A DNA stretch of 64,000 bases from Sporolactobacillus kofuensis (GTDB taxonomy: Bacteria; Bacillota; Bacilli; Bacillales; Sporolactobacillaceae), in the NCBI RefSeq assembly GCF_042660205.1, contig NZ_JBHSTQ010000005.1, positions 62,001 to 126,000 of the forward strand, in the 5' to 3' direction. The position numbers and the translations under genes were made by a program. This document shows positions 7,610 through 16,197 of this stretch, one piece after another. Position 1 is the first letter of the stretch, and every line of letters starts with the position of its first letter. The notes under the pieces were generated by a model. That model searched no databases and was not told the origin of the DNA. It saw nothing but the letters and a program-made list of their open reading frames with translations.

Positions 7610-8608
7610 TTAATCATGTACTTGAACTAGATTTTGACTAGTTCCTGTTTCCAGCACGTCAGCTACGCTATCCAGTGCGCCTTCAACGATGTTCTGAATG
7701 GCTGTCTCCGTGAAAAAACCGACATGCGGCGTGAGCATAACTTGGTCCATGGTGATTAATTTTTCAAGGAGCGGGTCACCAAGTGGCTGACCACTCAACT
7801 TTTTATTAATTACCGTTTCGTCTTCAAAGGTATCGAGAGCAGCGCCGGCGATTTCACCATGCTCAAGGGCTTCAATTAAATCAGCGGTATTGATCAGCCC
7901 GCCTCGAGCAATATTGATCAGATAAGCACTATTCTTCATTATTTTTAATGTATCTTTATTAATCAAGTGACGTGTTGAATTAAATAGTGGAGTGTGTAGC
8001 GAAACGATGTCTGCTTCCCTGAGCACTTCTTCTAAAGATGATCGATAATTAAGAATATTCGTCAATTGATCATTTGGGAATTGATCAAAGCCGATGACGT
8101 TCGCACCTAATCCCTTAAAGAGCTCGGCAGCAGTTGCGCCAATACGACCGGTGCCGATAATACCGATGGTCAGTGAACGGATTTCTCTGGAAAGCAGGCC
8201 ACTCCAACGGAAATCCTTATTTGCTATGCGTTTTTGGAAGGCGGGAATGTGACGTACCAATTGCATCGCCTGTGTAACGGCTAATTCAGCGACAGCATAA
8301 GGCGAATAAGCAGGGACATTGGTTACGAGCAGCCCATTATTCTTAGCTTCGTTCAAGTCGATCATGTCATAGCCGGCAGTACGTGTCGCAATCTGTTTGA
8401 TTCCATAACTTTTCAATTGAGCATACAGATGGGGCCCACCAAGTACTACGGGCTGCTGAATGCAAATTCCGTCAAACCCTTCTACTGCGGTAACCGTTTG
8501 TTCTGAAAGAAAATCAGAAGTGGTGGTGATTTCAGCCTGATGATTATCCGCCCAGTGTTGAATAATAGCCTTTTCGTGATCCTGTACGCCATACATGAGA
8601 ATTTTCAT
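7610..8608 (-). CDS. D-lactate dehydrogenase (D-2-hydroxyacid dehydrogenase family)
   Basis: The protein has 332 residues, the length of lactic-acid-bacterial D-LDH. The nucleotide-binding motif is IGIIGTGRIGATAAELFKGLG; the catalytic Arg, Glu and His are in NIARGG, DTFEDE and LTPHVGF. It reduces pyruvate to D-lactate with NADH in the cytoplasm. D-2-hydroxyisocaproate dehydrogenase activity is an alternative in the same family. ATG 8608 is preferred to the upstream GTG/ATG codons because GGAGGAAG precedes it. A Rex-type palindrome lies 70 bp upstream, which fits control by the NADH/NAD ratio. Confidence 0.87.
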   Translation of the reverse strand: MKILMYGVQDHEKAIIQHWADNHQAEITTTSDFLSEQTVTAVEGFDGICIQQPVVLGGPHLYAQLKSYGIKQIATRTAGYDMIDLNEAKNNGLLVTNVPAYSPYAVAELAVTQAMQLVRHIPAFQKRIANKDFRWSGLLSREIRSLTIGIIGTGRIGATAAELFKGLGANVIGFDQFPNDQLTNILNYRSSLEEVLREADIVSLHTPLFNSTRHLINKDTLKIMKNSAYLINIARGGLINTADLIEALEHGEIAGAALDTFEDETVINKKLSGQPLGDPLLEKLITMDQVMLTPHVGFFTETAIQNIVEGALDSVADVLETGTSQNLVQVHD

Positions 8609-8677
8609 CGTATTTCTTCCTCCTTCAGTCGCAACACGTTGTGGTGATTGTTCCATGGGGTGGACCATTTTTTAATC

Positions 8678-8695
8678 ATGTGATTGATTTCACAA
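8678..8695 (-). promoter_or_regulatory. Putative Rex operator upstream of D-LDH
   Basis: ATGTGATTGATTTCACAA; on the gene strand it reads TTGTGAAATCAATCACAT, one base off the TTGTGA-N6-TCACAA Rex consensus. The position between the D-LDH start and the intergenic space suits a redox-controlled promoter. Confidence 0.7.
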
Positions 8696-8699
8696 TTAA

Positions 8700-8929
8700 T
8701 TTTAACGGATTTATTCAATAGTGTAAACGTATCCAATTTAAAGCGTAGATGCTTTTATGTGCTAAAGATAATTGTTTATAGTTAAGGCTTTGTTTAGATA
8801 CGCTGTTGTTTTTTGGTGCTATTGCCCTGTATTCGTTTGCCTCAGGCGCCTCACACATTGCTCCTAGGACAGAAAACAGCCTATTTAAAAGAGTTTATCC
8901 TGATTCACAGATTTACTTTCATCAAAAAA
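8700..8929. other. Intergenic stretch without recognised gene
   Basis: A 230-bp region between the D-LDH promoter and the AdhE terminator. Short open frames are present but none has a ribosome binding site or a recognisable protein. It probably holds the D-LDH promoter region plus decayed sequence. Confidence 0.4.
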
Positions 8930-8955
8930 GCACCCACCCTATATTGAGTGGATGC
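8930..8955 (-). terminator. Terminator of adhE
   Basis: On the gene strand GCATCCAC ... GTGGGTGC is followed by TTTTTTGAT, an intrinsic terminator 18 bp past the adhE stop. Confidence 0.8.
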
Positions 8956-8972
8956 CATCAATACTGCTCCGT

Positions 8973-11588
8973 TCAAATGCCTTTAAATGCCTCACGGTAA
9001 ATAGCTGCAAGTTCAGTAACCAGCGGCATTTTAGGATTGGCAGGTGTACATTGGTCACCGAATGCTCGGTCTGCCAATTTATCTACGGCTTTCTCAAACG
9101 CTTCTTTGCTTACACCATTCGCTTCAATACTCATCGGCATGTTCAGGTCTTGCGTGAGTTTCTTAATGGCTTGAACAAGATTTTCTACACTTTCTTCAGT
9201 AGTCTTACCGCCAACGCCGATTATTTGAGCGATTTCTGCATAACGTTCGTCAGCAATGAAATGTTTATACTTTGGAAATGCCGAAAACTTGGTTGGCTTC
9301 TGAGCATTATAACGAATGACATGTGGCAATAAGAGCGCACAGCAGCGTCCATGTGCCAGATGAAATTCATTGCCAAGCTTGTGTGCTAAACTATGGTTGA
9401 TTCCTAGAAAAGCATTGGAGAATGCCATGCCGGCTATTGTTGATGCGTTATGCATTTTTTCCTTTGCTTCTTTATCAGTGTCGTCTTTATAGGATCTTGG
9501 CAAATAGTTGAATACAAGCTGAATGGCTTTGATACAAAGTCCGTCAGTGAAGTCGTTTGCCATGTTCGATACATAGGCTTCAATAGCATGCGTGAGCACA
9601 TCCATACCGGAGTCGGCAAGCACGCGTTTCGGAACAGTCATCACGAATTCGGGATCAATAATCGCCACATTTGGTGTCAATGCGTAATCTGCAAGCGGGT
9701 ATTTCATATCATTTTCTTTGTCGGTAATCACAGAGAAGGAAGTGACTTCCGATCCGGTACCCGAGGTTGTTGGAATCGCAACAAATTTTGCTTTTTTACC
9801 GAGTTCCGGGAATTTGAAGACACGTTTTCGTATATCTAAGAATTTCTGTTTCAGTCCGAAAAAGTCGGTGTCTGGACTTTCGTAGAAGAGCCACATTCCT
9901 TTTGCAGCATCCATTGCTGAACCGCCACCAAGGGCAATGATGACATCCGGTTCAAACTTCCGCATCATTTCTGTACCCTTCATAACAGTCGTCACGGATG
10001 GATCAGGTTCAACATCTGAGAAGACCTCATAATGAACGGGTGTGTTTCTCTTTCTCAGAAAGTGCAGGACACGATCCACATAGCCGAATTTCACCATACC
10101 AGGATCGGCGACGATGAATGCCCGTGTAATGTCCGGCATTACTGAAAGATATTTGGTCGCATTTTTTTCAAAATAAATCTTCGGCGGAACTTTAAACCAT
10201 TGCATAGTATTGCGGCGATTCGCCATCGTTTTAATATTAATGAGGTTGGCTGTGCCGACGTTTGTCGATACCGAATTTCCCCCATAAGTACCGCAGCCTA
10301 AAGTGAGTGACGGAATGAAGTGATTGTAGATATCGCCAATACCGCCTAAAGAAGAAGGTGCATTGACGATCAGGCGTCCGGCTTTCATTCTTAAAGCAAA
10401 TGCATCGATAACGTGTTGCTCGTTTGAATGAATGACAGCAGAGTGCCCGATGCCCCCGAAGTTAAGCATTTCCTCGCAGCGTTTGAATCCTTCTTCGGTT
10501 GTTTTTGCCTTAAAGCAGGCAAGTACAGGACTCAATTTTTCTCGTGATAACGGCGATTCAGGACCGACACTTTGCAGTTCGGCAATGATCACTTTTGTGT
10601 CCTCAGGTACCTTGATACCCGCGAGACCGGCAATATACGCAGCAGATTTTCCAACAATTTGCGGATTTACCGCGCAACGACGTTCATCAATGACCAATTT
10701 TTCTACGTTCTTCTCTTCATCACTGGAAAGGAAGTAGCACTTGTTCGCAATCATTTCTTGTTTCACGGCCTCATAGATTTGTTGATCAATGACAACCGCC
10801 TGTTCAGAGGCACAGATCATCCCATTATCGAAAGTCTTTGAAAGAATCAAATCATTCACTGCCTGTTTGATGTCGGCTGTTTTTTCAATGTAGGCAGGCA
10901 CATTTCCAGGACCAACACCGATGGCTGGTTTGCCGGAACTATAGGCAGCCTTTACCATTCCGGATCCGCCGGTAGCAAGAATCAACGCAACACCAGGATG
11001 GTGCATGAGAAGTTGAGTAGCTTCGAGTGAAGGGGTCTCGATCCACTGAATACAATTTTCCGGTGCGCCTGCTCGAATTGCTGCATCCCGAACGATGCGG
11101 GCTGCCTCACTGCTACATTTCTGAGCAGAAGGATGGAAGGCAAAGATGATTGGATTCTTCGTCTTAAGTGAAATTAGTGATTTGAACAAGGTGGTTGATG
11201 TTGGGTTCGTGACAGGGGTAACGCCTGCAATCACACCCACCGGCTCTGCAATTTGAACAACTTCATCGTATGGATCTTCAGTAATCACGCCGACCGTCTT
11301 ATTCTTTTTAATGGAGTTATAGATATATTCCGTTGCAAATATGTTCTTAATCATTTTATCTTCGTAAACGCCGCGCTTAGTTTCTTCAACGGCCATTTTT
11401 GCTAAGTACATGTGTTGATCAAGGCCGGCTAAAGCCATTTGTCGGACAATCTCATCGATTTGTTCTTGATTCAGGGGACGAAATGCTTCCAAAGCTTTCT
11501 GTGCGTTTGAAACCAATTGATCAATTGTTTCGTTTAGTGATACGCTTTTTGTTTCCTTTGCGTTTAACGCCTCTTCATGAATAGCCAT
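8973..11588 (-). CDS. adhE: Bifunctional acetaldehyde-CoA/alcohol dehydrogenase
   Basis: The protein has 871 residues, full length for AdhE. The N-terminal aldehyde dehydrogenase domain has the catalytic cysteine in FDNGMICASEQ (about residue 250) and a GPGNVPAYIE nucleotide-binding region. The C-terminal iron alcohol dehydrogenase domain starts near 460, with GGGSAMDAAKGMW (NAD binding) and metal-ligand histidines in NAFLGINHSLAHKLG and HLAHGRC. It converts acetyl-CoA to ethanol in two NADH-using steps and forms spirosomes in known members. ATG 11588 follows GGAGG. A Rex box and a cre-like site lie upstream. Confidence 0.96.
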   Translation of the reverse strand: MAIHEEALNAKETKSVSLNETIDQLVSNAQKALEAFRPLNQEQIDEIVRQMALAGLDQHMYLAKMAVEETKRGVYEDKMIKNIFATEYIYNSIKKNKTVGVITEDPYDEVVQIAEPVGVIAGVTPVTNPTSTTLFKSLISLKTKNPIIFAFHPSAQKCSSEAARIVRDAAIRAGAPENCIQWIETPSLEATQLLMHHPGVALILATGGSGMVKAAYSSGKPAIGVGPGNVPAYIEKTADIKQAVNDLILSKTFDNGMICASEQAVVIDQQIYEAVKQEMIANKCYFLSSDEEKNVEKLVIDERRCAVNPQIVGKSAAYIAGLAGIKVPEDTKVIIAELQSVGPESPLSREKLSPVLACFKAKTTEEGFKRCEEMLNFGGIGHSAVIHSNEQHVIDAFALRMKAGRLIVNAPSSLGGIGDIYNHFIPSLTLGCGTYGGNSVSTNVGTANLINIKTMANRRNTMQWFKVPPKIYFEKNATKYLSVMPDITRAFIVADPGMVKFGYVDRVLHFLRKRNTPVHYEVFSDVEPDPSVTTVMKGTEMMRKFEPDVIIALGGGSAMDAAKGMWLFYESPDTDFFGLKQKFLDIRKRVFKFPELGKKAKFVAIPTTSGTGSEVTSFSVITDKENDMKYPLADYALTPNVAIIDPEFVMTVPKRVLADSGMDVLTHAIEAYVSNMANDFTDGLCIKAIQLVFNYLPRSYKDDTDKEAKEKMHNASTIAGMAFSNAFLGINHSLAHKLGNEFHLAHGRCCALLLPHVIRYNAQKPTKFSAFPKYKHFIADERYAEIAQIIGVGGKTTEESVENLVQAIKKLTQDLNMPMSIEANGVSKEAFEKAVDKLADRAFGDQCTPANPKMPLVTELAAIYREAFKGI

Positions 11589-11624
11589 TTGATTTTCCTC
11601 CTTAGATATGAATCAATTATGACA

Positions 11625-11642
11625 TTGTGAAATATTTCACAT
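11625..11642 (-). promoter_or_regulatory. Putative Rex operator upstream of adhE
   Basis: TTGTGAAATATTTCACAT, a single mismatch from the perfect TTGTGA-N6-TCACAA palindrome, 36 bp upstream of the adhE start. Rex is known to repress fermentative NADH-using genes when NADH is low. Confidence 0.82.
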
Positions 11643-11681
11643 GTATAATTTACGGCACACGATACGTAATTGCAACATTAT

Positions 11682-11695
11682 TGAAAGCGCTGACA
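11682..11695 (-). promoter_or_regulatory. Possible CcpA (cre) site upstream of adhE
   Basis: TGAAAGCGCTGACA matches the cre pattern TGWAARCGYTWNCW with one mismatch. It lies about 95 bp upstream of adhE. Carbon-source control in addition to Rex is plausible, but a single degenerate match is weak evidence. Confidence 0.4.
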
Positions 11696-11804
11696 CAATT
11701 TATTAAAACGTTTATGTATAATTTGTGAATTTTTTAAAATCGTGTTCTGCCATAGGATGTAAGGGGTTGGAGAAGAGCAGAGGTAGATGAACTAAAGAAA
11801 AAAA

Positions 11805-11825
11805 GATGCCTCATTAAAAGGCATC
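11805..11825 (-). terminator. Terminator of the dlt operon
   Basis: On the gene strand GATGCC ... GGCATC with an A/T-rich loop, followed by TTTTTTTCTTT; it lies 18 bp past the dltD stop. Confidence 0.85.
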
Positions 11826-11842
11826 TCCATTTGTCTTTTTCT

Positions 11843-13030
11843 TTAGTTATGATCATAGAACTTTTTTATTGACTGATCAATATAAGCCCAACCCATCGGG
11901 CCAATATGCATTGTGTCTTGCAAAAAATAGGGTTTACTATCAAATCGAGTGAAATCGGCTAATTTAAAGCCATTGCTTCGAATTTCATCAGCAATTTTTT
12001 TATAAGCGATTTCACGTCGCTGTTTTGGTACACCCGCATAATCGTACCATTTTCCATTGAAGGGCACGGAAATAAAAAGCGCATCGACATGCTTTTCTTT
12101 CAGCAGATCAAGGACCAGTTGGAGATCCGCATATTCGGGTGATTGACCATAACTTTCGCTGGCACGATAATTCTTAAATTTATTTAAGTGGTGACGTATG
12201 AACTTATCGTACAAGGGTTGATCAATATGAAAACAATTAGATCGAGTTTTTTGGATTGCCATTTCACGCGCTGATTGTTTCAATTGCCTCCAGTTATCAC
12301 TTGCCAATCGAAAATCAGGCTTTTGATATTGCGCGTGTTTATAACCAGGTTTAATTCTGTGCATTTCAATCAAGTCGTGTAATGTAAGTATTTTATAGGT
12401 GCCATAAGCTCTGAATTGATCTGCAATCTTAAGCATTGGTGATCTTCTGTTCGGATAGGCGACATCCTCCAAAACGCGACCTAAAGTACCTTCATCACGA
12501 ATAAACTTGAATTGTACGAGACGTTTTGCCACCTTTTCCTTTAATGCCGGACTGATTGTATTACTTAATGCAAAATGATAAGCCTGTTCTTTGGAAAAAT
12601 TCGGCTTAAAATGTAATGGATCCAGACCCGTTTTCGTGAACCACTCCGGTGAAAGGATGAATACGATTTTATGGCCCTTTAGTTCATTTGCTGTGGTCGC
12701 GAGATTTAGAAAATGTACGAGTGAATACATGCCGCCTCGACCAATAAGAAAAGGGGTAAATCCGTCTGGTTTCACCTTGAAATAGTTTGCCGGATGATAG
12801 CGGTCAAGTCGTAACAATTCGGATGAACCATACATTGGCAGATACTGCTTGTTCTCTAACATTTTCTGTTGTGCAAGAATGCCTTGAAAAACATGAGGAT
12901 CAAGGCTCTGCGCAGCATTCGCCATATCTTTAGAGCTGACCATCCTACGTTCTATTGATGTGGGCATGAAGATAATCGCGCAAACAAGCACGACTGCAAG
13001 GATCATTGGCCCGAATCGGTTAAACTTCAT
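11843..13030 (-). CDS. dltD: D-alanyl-lipoteichoic acid biosynthesis protein DltD
   Basis: The protein has 395 residues with one N-terminal membrane anchor (MILAVVLVCAIIFM) and the rest outside the membrane. The SGNH-like nucleophile motif is MYGSSELLRLD and the C-terminal catalytic pair is in DTMHIGPMGWAYID. DltD takes part in passing D-alanine to lipoteichoic acid on the outer face. The start ATG overlaps the dltC stop (ATGA), so an upstream in-frame GTG is rejected. It is the last gene of the operon and is followed by a terminator. Confidence 0.93.
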   Translation of the reverse strand: MKFNRFGPMILAVVLVCAIIFMPTSIERRMVSSKDMANAAQSLDPHVFQGILAQQKMLENKQYLPMYGSSELLRLDRYHPANYFKVKPDGFTPFLIGRGGMYSLVHFLNLATTANELKGHKIVFILSPEWFTKTGLDPLHFKPNFSKEQAYHFALSNTISPALKEKVAKRLVQFKFIRDEGTLGRVLEDVAYPNRRSPMLKIADQFRAYGTYKILTLHDLIEMHRIKPGYKHAQYQKPDFRLASDNWRQLKQSAREMAIQKTRSNCFHIDQPLYDKFIRHHLNKFKNYRASESYGQSPEYADLQLVLDLLKEKHVDALFISVPFNGKWYDYAGVPKQRREIAYKKIADEIRSNGFKLADFTRFDSKPYFLQDTMHIGPMGWAYIDQSIKKFYDHN

Positions 13031-13278
13031 TTGCGTTTCGCCAACTGTTGAACAATCATCATTGGTGTTGCCCAATCATCTCTGTTGAAATCAGAAATGG
13101 GTACAGAGATGTTCAGCTGTTGCTCAAATTCAACCACAAGTGAAATTGTACCGAATGAATCAAGTAATCCTTCATCAAAGAGTTTCATATTTGGATTTGC
13201 TTTTATTTCCTCAGAGTCACAAACGTCTGCAAGGATAGAGAATACTTTATCTGTAAATTCTTGAGTTATTTCGATCAT
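13027..13278 (-). CDS. dltC: D-alanyl carrier protein DltC
   Basis: The protein has 83 residues, acidic, an acyl-carrier-like four-helix protein. The phosphopantetheine attachment serine is in GLLDSFGTISL. It carries D-alanine as a thioester from DltA to the DltB/DltD membrane machinery. The start at 13278 (MIEITQEF) is preferred over an upstream in-frame ATG because GGGGGTTTT precedes it and the length fits the family. The dltB-dltC gap is 63 bp; dltC overlaps dltD by 4 bp. Confidence 0.93.
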   Translation of the reverse strand: MIEITQEFTDKVFSILADVCDSEEIKANPNMKLFDEGLLDSFGTISLVVEFEQQLNISVPISDFNRDDWATPMMIVQQLAKRK

Positions 13279-13341
13279 TGTAAAACCCCCATAGTGTAAA
13301 AAATATAGTATCAATTCTCTATTGAATCGATTGGTAGTGAA

Positions 13342-14511
13342 CTACCATAGAAAATTAAGCCGCCCCGAGAAAATAAGAAAGCTGAAACAGACCACATGGA
13401 ATGTAATGACAATGGAAAGACCATGTACCCATGGATTATCTTTGGCCCAAAGATGATGGGTCTTGTTCCAACGCTCAAATTTGTCAAATAAGATAAATGC
13501 GATGGCATGATAAATTCCATAAATGATGTAGTGTAGCATGAATCCATGCCAGAAGCCCATCACGAGAAAGTTCACTGTGATGCCAATATCAGAAATCAAG
13601 TATCGATTTTTTAGCCATTTATTTTTCACTGCGGTATAGACGAAACGCATGTAGATAAAATCACGAAACCAAAAAGACAGGCTCATATGCCAACGATTCC
13701 AGAAGTCTTTAATATTGCGGCTAAGAAACGGTTTGTTAAAGTTCTCAGGCGTCTGGATTCCCATTAGGGAGCTAACGCCAATGGCAAAATGACTGTAACC
13801 CGCAAAGTCGAAAAATAAATACATGCTGTATCCGTACATATAGAGCAGAATACTTGAAAATGTGTTTGAGTCAAGTAGTGGTGAGCCCATCCAGTACTTG
13901 TGAATCAGATAGCCAATGATGTACTTGTACAGAAAGCCAAGAAAAATTTTATTTAATCCATGATACAAAAGCGTCCGATACGTCAATGCTGACGGAATTT
14001 GATCCATATCGCTCTTGAACCGTCTGTAGCGGTCAATTGGTCCGGAAGAAATTGTCGGAAAGAACGTAATGAATCGGAAAAATTGACTAAGTGGAACCTC
14101 TTTTAATAAACCATCGCGAATGTCAATAATCATTTGAATTGACTTAAAAGAGACATAAGAGATCCCTAGAAAACCAAGAACGCTTAACGACGTAACATCT
14201 GCTGAGAGTTTAACAAGAAAAAGCGGAAGAACAGAAAGCACAATGGCGATATAGAAATAAAGACCCGTATTCTTTCTGGCTCGTAGTGCAAGATAACCTC
14301 TGATTAATACCGCTTCCCAGATAATAAAAATAAGAAAAGAAATAAGTTGTGCTGGTTGGGCGGCAAAGATCAAGAAAGTCATCAAAATGGCAACACAATC
14401 GTTGTACAGCAAGTTCCGCTTTCCCATGAGTCCAAGAATAATGACTGGTAAGAGTAGGACAGCGATTAAACAAAAAAAACGAAAAGAGGCATAAGGAATA
14501 AAGGAAATCAT
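13342..14511 (-). CDS. dltB: D-alanyl transfer protein DltB (MBOAT family)
   Basis: The protein has 389 residues and is polytopic, with about eleven hydrophobic segments. The MBOAT signature is present, including SGPIDRYRRFKSD and the catalytic histidine in VMGFWHGFMLHYIIYG. It channels D-alanine from DltC across the membrane for transfer to teichoic acid. The ATG overlaps the dltA stop (ATGA), giving translational coupling. Confidence 0.93.
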   Translation of the reverse strand: MISFIPYASFRFFCLIAVLLLPVIILGLMGKRNLLYNDCVAILMTFLIFAAQPAQLISFLIFIIWEAVLIRGYLALRARKNTGLYFYIAIVLSVLPLFLVKLSADVTSLSVLGFLGISYVSFKSIQMIIDIRDGLLKEVPLSQFFRFITFFPTISSGPIDRYRRFKSDMDQIPSALTYRTLLYHGLNKIFLGFLYKYIIGYLIHKYWMGSPLLDSNTFSSILLYMYGYSMYLFFDFAGYSHFAIGVSSLMGIQTPENFNKPFLSRNIKDFWNRWHMSLSFWFRDFIYMRFVYTAVKNKWLKNRYLISDIGITVNFLVMGFWHGFMLHYIIYGIYHAIAFILFDKFERWNKTHHLWAKDNPWVHGLSIVITFHVVCFSFLIFSGRLNFLW

Positions 14512-16022
14512 TGAATAACCTCTTTTAACGGAACGCTGCGATCAACTTTTCCATTGGCTGTCATGGGAAGAGATGACCGATAGGTGAACTTTCTTGGAAT
14601 CATATAGCTTGGTAAGACACGTGCGAGTTCTTGGCGCAACGCAGATGATAATTTAAATGTTGATTCAAAAGGGTGTTCATCCGGGACGACAACGGCAACG
14701 AGGTGGTCATATCGGTCACCAGATTTAATTGGAATCACAATTGCTTGTTTCACATAGTGGCATGCAGTGAGTACATGCTCAATTTCCTCAAGCTCCATTC
14801 TGAATCCATGGAGTTTGATCTGATGATCCATACGTCCAAAATAATAGAGCACACCGTCAATCAGACTGCCAACATCGCGCGTATGGTAGGCAGGCATACG
14901 ATGAACCGTATTAAAACTTGCCTTTGTTTTTTCCAATTCACCAAGGTAGCCCTGACCAACACTCGGTCCACAGATAACAATTTCACCTTTATCACCTTCG
15001 GGTACGGGCAAACCGTCCTGATCTAGAATGGCAATCGTACAGTCTGGCTTGCAACGGCCTACAGGAAAGGGATTTCCTGAATCAATCATATCTTGAGTGA
15101 TCTTAATACTTGTGACAGCAACTGTTGTTTCGGTTGGACCATATGTGTTGATAATGTCCGCATTCGGAAACCGTTCTTTCAACCGTTTTGCCACTGAAAC
15201 AGGGAGCGTTTCGCCACAAAAGAGTAGGGTGCGTAAATTCGGCAAAAGTCTCGATGAAAAACTAGGTTCCATCAAGCACATTTCGGCAAATGATGGTGTT
15301 GATGTCCAAACATTGATCCCAGATTGCGCAAGCGACGCGAACAATTCTTTTGGACGTGCAATCATCTCTTGATCAATAGCCCATAGTGTTCCTCCGGAGA
15401 TCAGTGCAGGATAGAGATCCATCACCGAAAGATCAAAAGAATAAGGTGCTTGGTTCATAAATGTTAATCCTTCTTCAAGTTGAAAATCATCGAGCATCCA
15501 TGTTGTAAAGCTCGTCAGTGCACGTCTTGGAATCTGTACTCCCTTTGGTTTTCCGGTACTCCCCGATGTGTAAATGATATAGAAGGTTTCCTCATCTTGA
15601 ACAGCATAACGATTATCAAAGTGTGGATAAACTGAATTTTGAAGTTTAACTTCCAGTTCATGAACATCGATAATCTCTGCCTTAAGTAGGGGTAATGAAT
15701 CTGGTGTGCTACTGAATACAAGTTTTGACTGTGAACTTTGAGCGATCATACTTACTCTTTCGGAGGGTACGGATTCATCCACAGGAATATAGGCATGGCC
15801 TGATTTCACACATGCGAGAAAAAGGACAGGCATCATCGGGTCCATATGGCCATGAACAATGATCGGCGATCGATCTGTACCGAATTTTTCAATCATCCAC
15901 TGAGCAATTGTGTCTGACTCACCTTTCAATTCACCATAGGTAAGTTGATGATCTCGATGAATATAGCAAAGACGATTGGGCGCTTTCAACGCCCATTCAT
16001 TGATGTGGTCAAGAATATCCAT
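14508..16022 (-). CDS. dltA: D-alanine--D-alanyl carrier protein ligase DltA
   Basis: The protein has 504 residues, an adenylate-forming enzyme. The AMP-binding P-loop is YTSGSTGKPKGV (about residue 150-165); later core motifs NTYGPTETT, YHTRDVG and the C-terminal catalytic lysine in NGKVDRS are intact. It activates D-alanine with ATP and loads it on DltC. The gene follows dltX with an AAGGAGG before the ATG and overlaps dltB by 4 bp. Confidence 0.95.
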   Translation of the reverse strand: MDILDHINEWALKAPNRLCYIHRDHQLTYGELKGESDTIAQWMIEKFGTDRSPIIVHGHMDPMMPVLFLACVKSGHAYIPVDESVPSERVSMIAQSSQSKLVFSSTPDSLPLLKAEIIDVHELEVKLQNSVYPHFDNRYAVQDEETFYIIYTSGSTGKPKGVQIPRRALTSFTTWMLDDFQLEEGLTFMNQAPYSFDLSVMDLYPALISGGTLWAIDQEMIARPKELFASLAQSGINVWTSTPSFAEMCLMEPSFSSRLLPNLRTLLFCGETLPVSVAKRLKERFPNADIINTYGPTETTVAVTSIKITQDMIDSGNPFPVGRCKPDCTIAILDQDGLPVPEGDKGEIVICGPSVGQGYLGELEKTKASFNTVHRMPAYHTRDVGSLIDGVLYYFGRMDHQIKLHGFRMELEEIEHVLTACHYVKQAIVIPIKSGDRYDHLVAVVVPDEHPFESTFKLSSALRQELARVLPSYMIPRKFTYRSSLPMTANGKVDRSVPLKEVIQ

Positions 16023-16036
16023 TATTGAAGTCCTCC

Positions 16037-16183
16037 TTAGAAATCACTGTAGATAAACGTGCCGGTATGCGCCGCTGAAAAGCCATAAATAATTACAAGG
16101 CCAAACAGAATTGCTGTGTAGAAAAGTGTACGAACAGTCCAGAAAAGAGCAGGATTTGTGCGTCCAAATTTAATAAGTTTCAT
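16037..16183 (-). CDS. dltX: Teichoic acid D-Ala incorporation-associated protein DltX
   Basis: A 48-residue protein too short for ordinary gene calling. It starts MKLIKFGR, has one transmembrane helix (LFYTAILFGLVIIYGF) and ends GTFIYSDF, the conserved C-terminal FIY-x-x-F motif of DltX. In known systems DltX helps pass D-alanine from DltC through DltB/DltD. It has AAGGAGTGAT as ribosome binding site, 14 bp after the serine hydrolase gene and 14 bp before dltA, so it lies inside the operon. Confidence 0.92.
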   Translation of the reverse strand: MKLIKFGRTNPALFWTVRTLFYTAILFGLVIIYGFSAAHTGTFIYSDF

Positions 16184-16197
16184 TGTTGCATCACTCC

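Noticed and set aside
8806..9000. 64-codon plus-strand frame between D-LDH and adhE
   Set aside because: Crosses the adhE terminator and the end of adhE; no ribosome binding site.
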